A program made the translations under genes and the position numbers. This document shows positions 6,480-7,783 of a DNA stretch of 7,783 nucleotides, in pieces. The notes under the pieces are model-generated. The model was not told the DNA's origin. It saw nothing but the letters and a program-made list of their open reading frames with translations, and did not search any database. How positions within the stretch are numbered: position 1 is the stretch's first letter; every line of letters starts with the position of its first letter. This DNA is from an uncultured Rhodoplanes sp. (GTDB lineage: Bacteria > Pseudomonadota > Alphaproteobacteria > Rhizobiales > Xanthobacteraceae). The stretch spans positions 1 to 7,783 of the forward strand of contig CAKZHN010000345.1 of assembly GCA_936924235.1 (NCBI GenBank). The letters are read 5' to 3'.

Positions 6480-6592
6480 CACCAGACTCCGAACAGCTTC
6501 AGCACCAGCGCCACCGCGCCGACGATCACCGCGTATTTGAGCACGATGTAATAGCGCCAGTGGCGCGGAAACGGCGTCTCGGGCTGTGTCAT
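6479..6592 (-). CDS. Small single-pass membrane protein, 37 residues, unknown function
   Basis: This short frame encodes 37 residues. An amphipathic, proline- and arginine-containing N-terminus (M1-T-Q-P-E-T-P-F-P-R-H-W-R13) is followed by one hydrophobic helix at about residues 15-36. The helix is interrupted by K19 and K32 and ends F-G-V-W. Evidence that it is a real gene: its ATG (6592-6590) overlaps the acetyltransferase stop as ATGA; AAGGGG at 6606-6601 sits eight bases upstream; and its stop TGA (6481-6479) overlaps the cimA ATG as TGATG. If it were not translated there would be a gap of about 110 bases in an otherwise seamless operon. By the positive-inside rule the Arg-rich N-terminus would face the cytoplasm. 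I do not recognise the family. It may be a regulator or anchor for a neighbouring enzyme, or simply a conserved microprotein; nothing in the sequence fixes its role. Confidence 0.75.
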   Translation of the reverse strand: MTQPETPFPRHWRYYIVLKYAVIVGAVALVLKLFGVW

Positions 6593-7098
6593 TGCAGCGT
6601 CCCCTTATCGACCGTCAGCTTCTTCTTCATCGTGGTGTTGCTCAACCACTCGTTGCCGACCGAAACGGAATTGCGCTGCTCGGCCGTGAAGCCGCGGTGG
6701 GCGAAGAACTCGCGCGCCGTGTCGCTCGCGTCGACCGAAAGGTGCGCGGTGCCGCGCGCCGCCGAGATCTTCTCGATCGCCTCGTAGAGCATCCGCCCCG
6801 CGCCCTGCCCGGCCACATCGGGATGCACGTAGAACAGCCCGATCTCGGTCGGCGCATCGAGACTGATGAAGCCCACCGGCGTGCCGTCCACGGTGGCGAT
6901 CAGCGTCAGATGCTTGCCGAGCCGCTCGGTGAGGCCTTCGAGATCCTCAGCCTCACCCATCCAGGCATCCTGCTGCGCCGGCGTGTAGTCGTCCTCGGTC
7001 AGCCCTTCGACGCTGGCGCGGAAGATCTCGGCCAGGAACGGCACATCCTGCGGCAGGTATGGCCGCAGCGCGAATTGCGGCTTGCCGGGCGCCATCAT
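6589..7098 (-). CDS. GNAT family N-acetyltransferase (YafP-like)
   Basis: The 169-residue protein is a single GNAT domain that would transfer an acetyl group from acetyl-CoA to an unknown amine. The acetyl-CoA loop is F89-Y-V-H-P-D-V-A-G-Q-G-A-G-R102. The usual Arg/Gln opening the Q/R-x-x-G-x-G/A motif is Ala96 here, although Q98, G99, G101 and R102 remain. The C-terminal part, S121-V-D-A-S through F131-F-A-H-R-G-F, then G148-N-E-W-L, resembles Escherichia coli YafP as I remember it. The start ATG (7098-7096) overlaps the cysS stop as ATGA, with GGGAG at 7111-7107 eight bases upstream. A second ATG immediately follows. Its stop overlaps the next small gene by the same ATGA joint, so it belongs to the cysS operon. 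The substrate is unknown, and the link to cysteinyl-tRNA synthesis rests on position alone. Confidence 0.93.
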   Translation of the reverse strand: MMAPGKPQFALRPYLPQDVPFLAEIFRASVEGLTEDDYTPAQQDAWMGEAEDLEGLTERLGKHLTLIATVDGTPVGFISLDAPTEIGLFYVHPDVAGQGAGRMLYEAIEKISAARGTAHLSVDASDTAREFFAHRGFTAEQRNSVSVGNEWLSNTTMKKKLTVDKGTLQ

Positions 7099-7783
7099 CG
7101 CGCGATCTCCCAGGTGGTGCCGTCCTTGGAGTCCTTCAGCACCACGCCCAGCGCGGCGAGCTCGTCGCGGATACGATCGGACTCGGCGAAGTTCTTCGCC
7201 TTGCGCGCGGCGTTGCGCGCCGCGATCCGGCTCTCGATCTCTTCCTTGGACAGCGCCGGCTGCGGCGCGTGACTGGCCTGCCAGGCCTTCAGCTCGTCGG
7301 GCCGGAAGCCGAAGAAACCGAGCGTACCGGCCAGCGCCTTGCGGCCGGCGGCGTTCCTCAGCCCATGCATTTCGGCGATGGCCTTGGGCGTGTTGAGATC
7401 GTCGAGCAATGCGTCGAGCACGCCCGGCGCCGGACGCGGATCCGCCTCCGCAGACGCCGCGTCATAGAAGCTCGACAGCGCCTTCTCGGCTTCTTCCAGG
7501 CCCTTCACGGTCCAGTTAATCGGTTGCCGGTAATGGCTTGCGAGCATCGCGAGCCGAATGACATCGCCCGGCCAGTCCGCCAGCACCTCACGGATGATGA
7601 CGAAGTTGCCGAGGCTCTTGCTCATCTTCTCGCCTTCGACCTGCAGAAAGCCGTTGTGCATCCAGAAGTTCGCCATCACCTTGGTGTGGAACGTGCAGCA
7701 CGTCTGCGCGATCTCGTTCTCGTGGTGCGGGAACACGAGGTCGATGCCGCCGCCGTGGATGTCGAAGGTCTCGCCGAGATGCT
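7095..7783 (-). CDS. cysS: Cysteinyl-tRNA synthetase, C-terminal half (5' end beyond window)
   Basis: This class I synthetase charges tRNA-Cys with cysteine in the cytosol. The visible 228 residues are about half of a usual protein near 460 residues. They begin within the catalytic core: H-L-G-E-T-F-D-I-H-G-G-G-I-D-L, then F17-P-H-H-E-N-E23. In that segment H19 and E23 match the zinc ligands H234 and E238 of the E. coli enzyme. W40-M-H-N-G is followed by the K52-M-S-K-S56 signature (about 7628-7614), which holds ATP. The remainder is the helical DALR-type anticodon-binding region and the C-terminal domain, with N-A-A-R-K-A-K-N-F-A-E-S-D-R-I-R-D-E and a G-T-T-W-E ending as is usual. The reading frame continues open to the right edge, so this is a cut by the window and not a truncated gene. 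Its stop TGA (7097-7095) overlaps the acetyltransferase ATG. Confidence 0.98.
   Translation of the reverse strand, partial: HLGETFDIHGGGIDLVFPHHENEIAQTCCTFHTKVMANFWMHNGFLQVEGEKMSKSLGNFVIIREVLADWPGDVIRLAMLASHYRQPINWTVKGLEEAEKALSSFYDAASAEADPRPAPGVLDALLDDLNTPKAIAEMHGLRNAAGRKALAGTLGFFGFRPDELKAWQASHAPQPALSKEEIESRIAARNAARKAKNFAESDRIRDELAALGVVLKDSKDGTTWEIAR

Noticed and set aside
4980..6551. Several plus-strand open frames of 96-189 codons opposite cimA
   Set aside because: They lie antisense to a fully motif-supported citramalate synthase, and the products have the biased composition of reversed GC-rich coding sequence.
6586..7396. Plus-strand open frames of 228 and 104 codons opposite the GNAT and cysS genes
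   Set aside because: They overlap genes with strong family motifs and chained start/stop overlaps, and the products are low-complexity Arg/Ala/Pro sequence.
1..7783. Mobile element, defence system or CRISPR content
   Set aside because: All sizeable genes are housekeeping families, no direct repeats or transposase/integrase motifs are seen, and composition is even across the window.

Overview
The window looks like ordinary chromosomal DNA from a GC-rich alphaproteobacterium. The protein sequences most resemble the Bradyrhizobium/Rhodopseudomonas/Afipia group of the order Hyphomicrobiales; this is recognition from memory, not a search. I see no insertion sequence, phage gene, tRNA, rRNA or CRISPR repeat. 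Base composition is uniform, with G or C in most third codon positions.

Left block (1-3703, all minus strand). Transcription runs atm1-type ABC exporter (1760-3703), psd (1031-1729), pssA (68-946), then the first codons of an unidentified gene at the left edge. PssA makes phosphatidylserine from CDP-diacylglycerol and serine, and Psd decarboxylates it to phosphatidylethanolamine. Together they form the complete two-step membrane route to that lipid. The exporter upstream has the sequence marks of the Atm1/ABCB7 family, which moves glutathione-linked sulfur or metal compounds. Short RNA hairpins sit at three places here: over the likely exporter start, between a Shine-Dalgarno-like run and the psd start, and between psd and pssA.

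Middle (3704-4482). A 176-base divergent intergenic region separates the exporter from the only plus-strand gene, a LOG-family phosphoribohydrolase (3880-4482). That gene ends three bases from the end of the converging VOC gene, with a hairpin over the junction.

Right block (4486-7783, all minus strand). This is a tightly packed operon reading cysS (3' part only), a YafP-like GNAT acetyltransferase, a 37-residue single-pass membrane microprotein, cimA (citramalate synthase, the pyruvate route to isoleucine) and a small VOC protein. The joints are ATGA, ATGA, TGATG, and a Shine-Dalgarno overlapping the cimA stop codon. Each gene is therefore placed to be translated by coupling to the one before it. 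The operon promoter lies beyond the right edge.

No clearly new system is present. The points most worth a second look are the membrane microprotein locked between acetyltransferase and cimA, the hairpin that appears to bridge an over-long Shine-Dalgarno spacing before psd, and the stem that abuts the exporter start codon.
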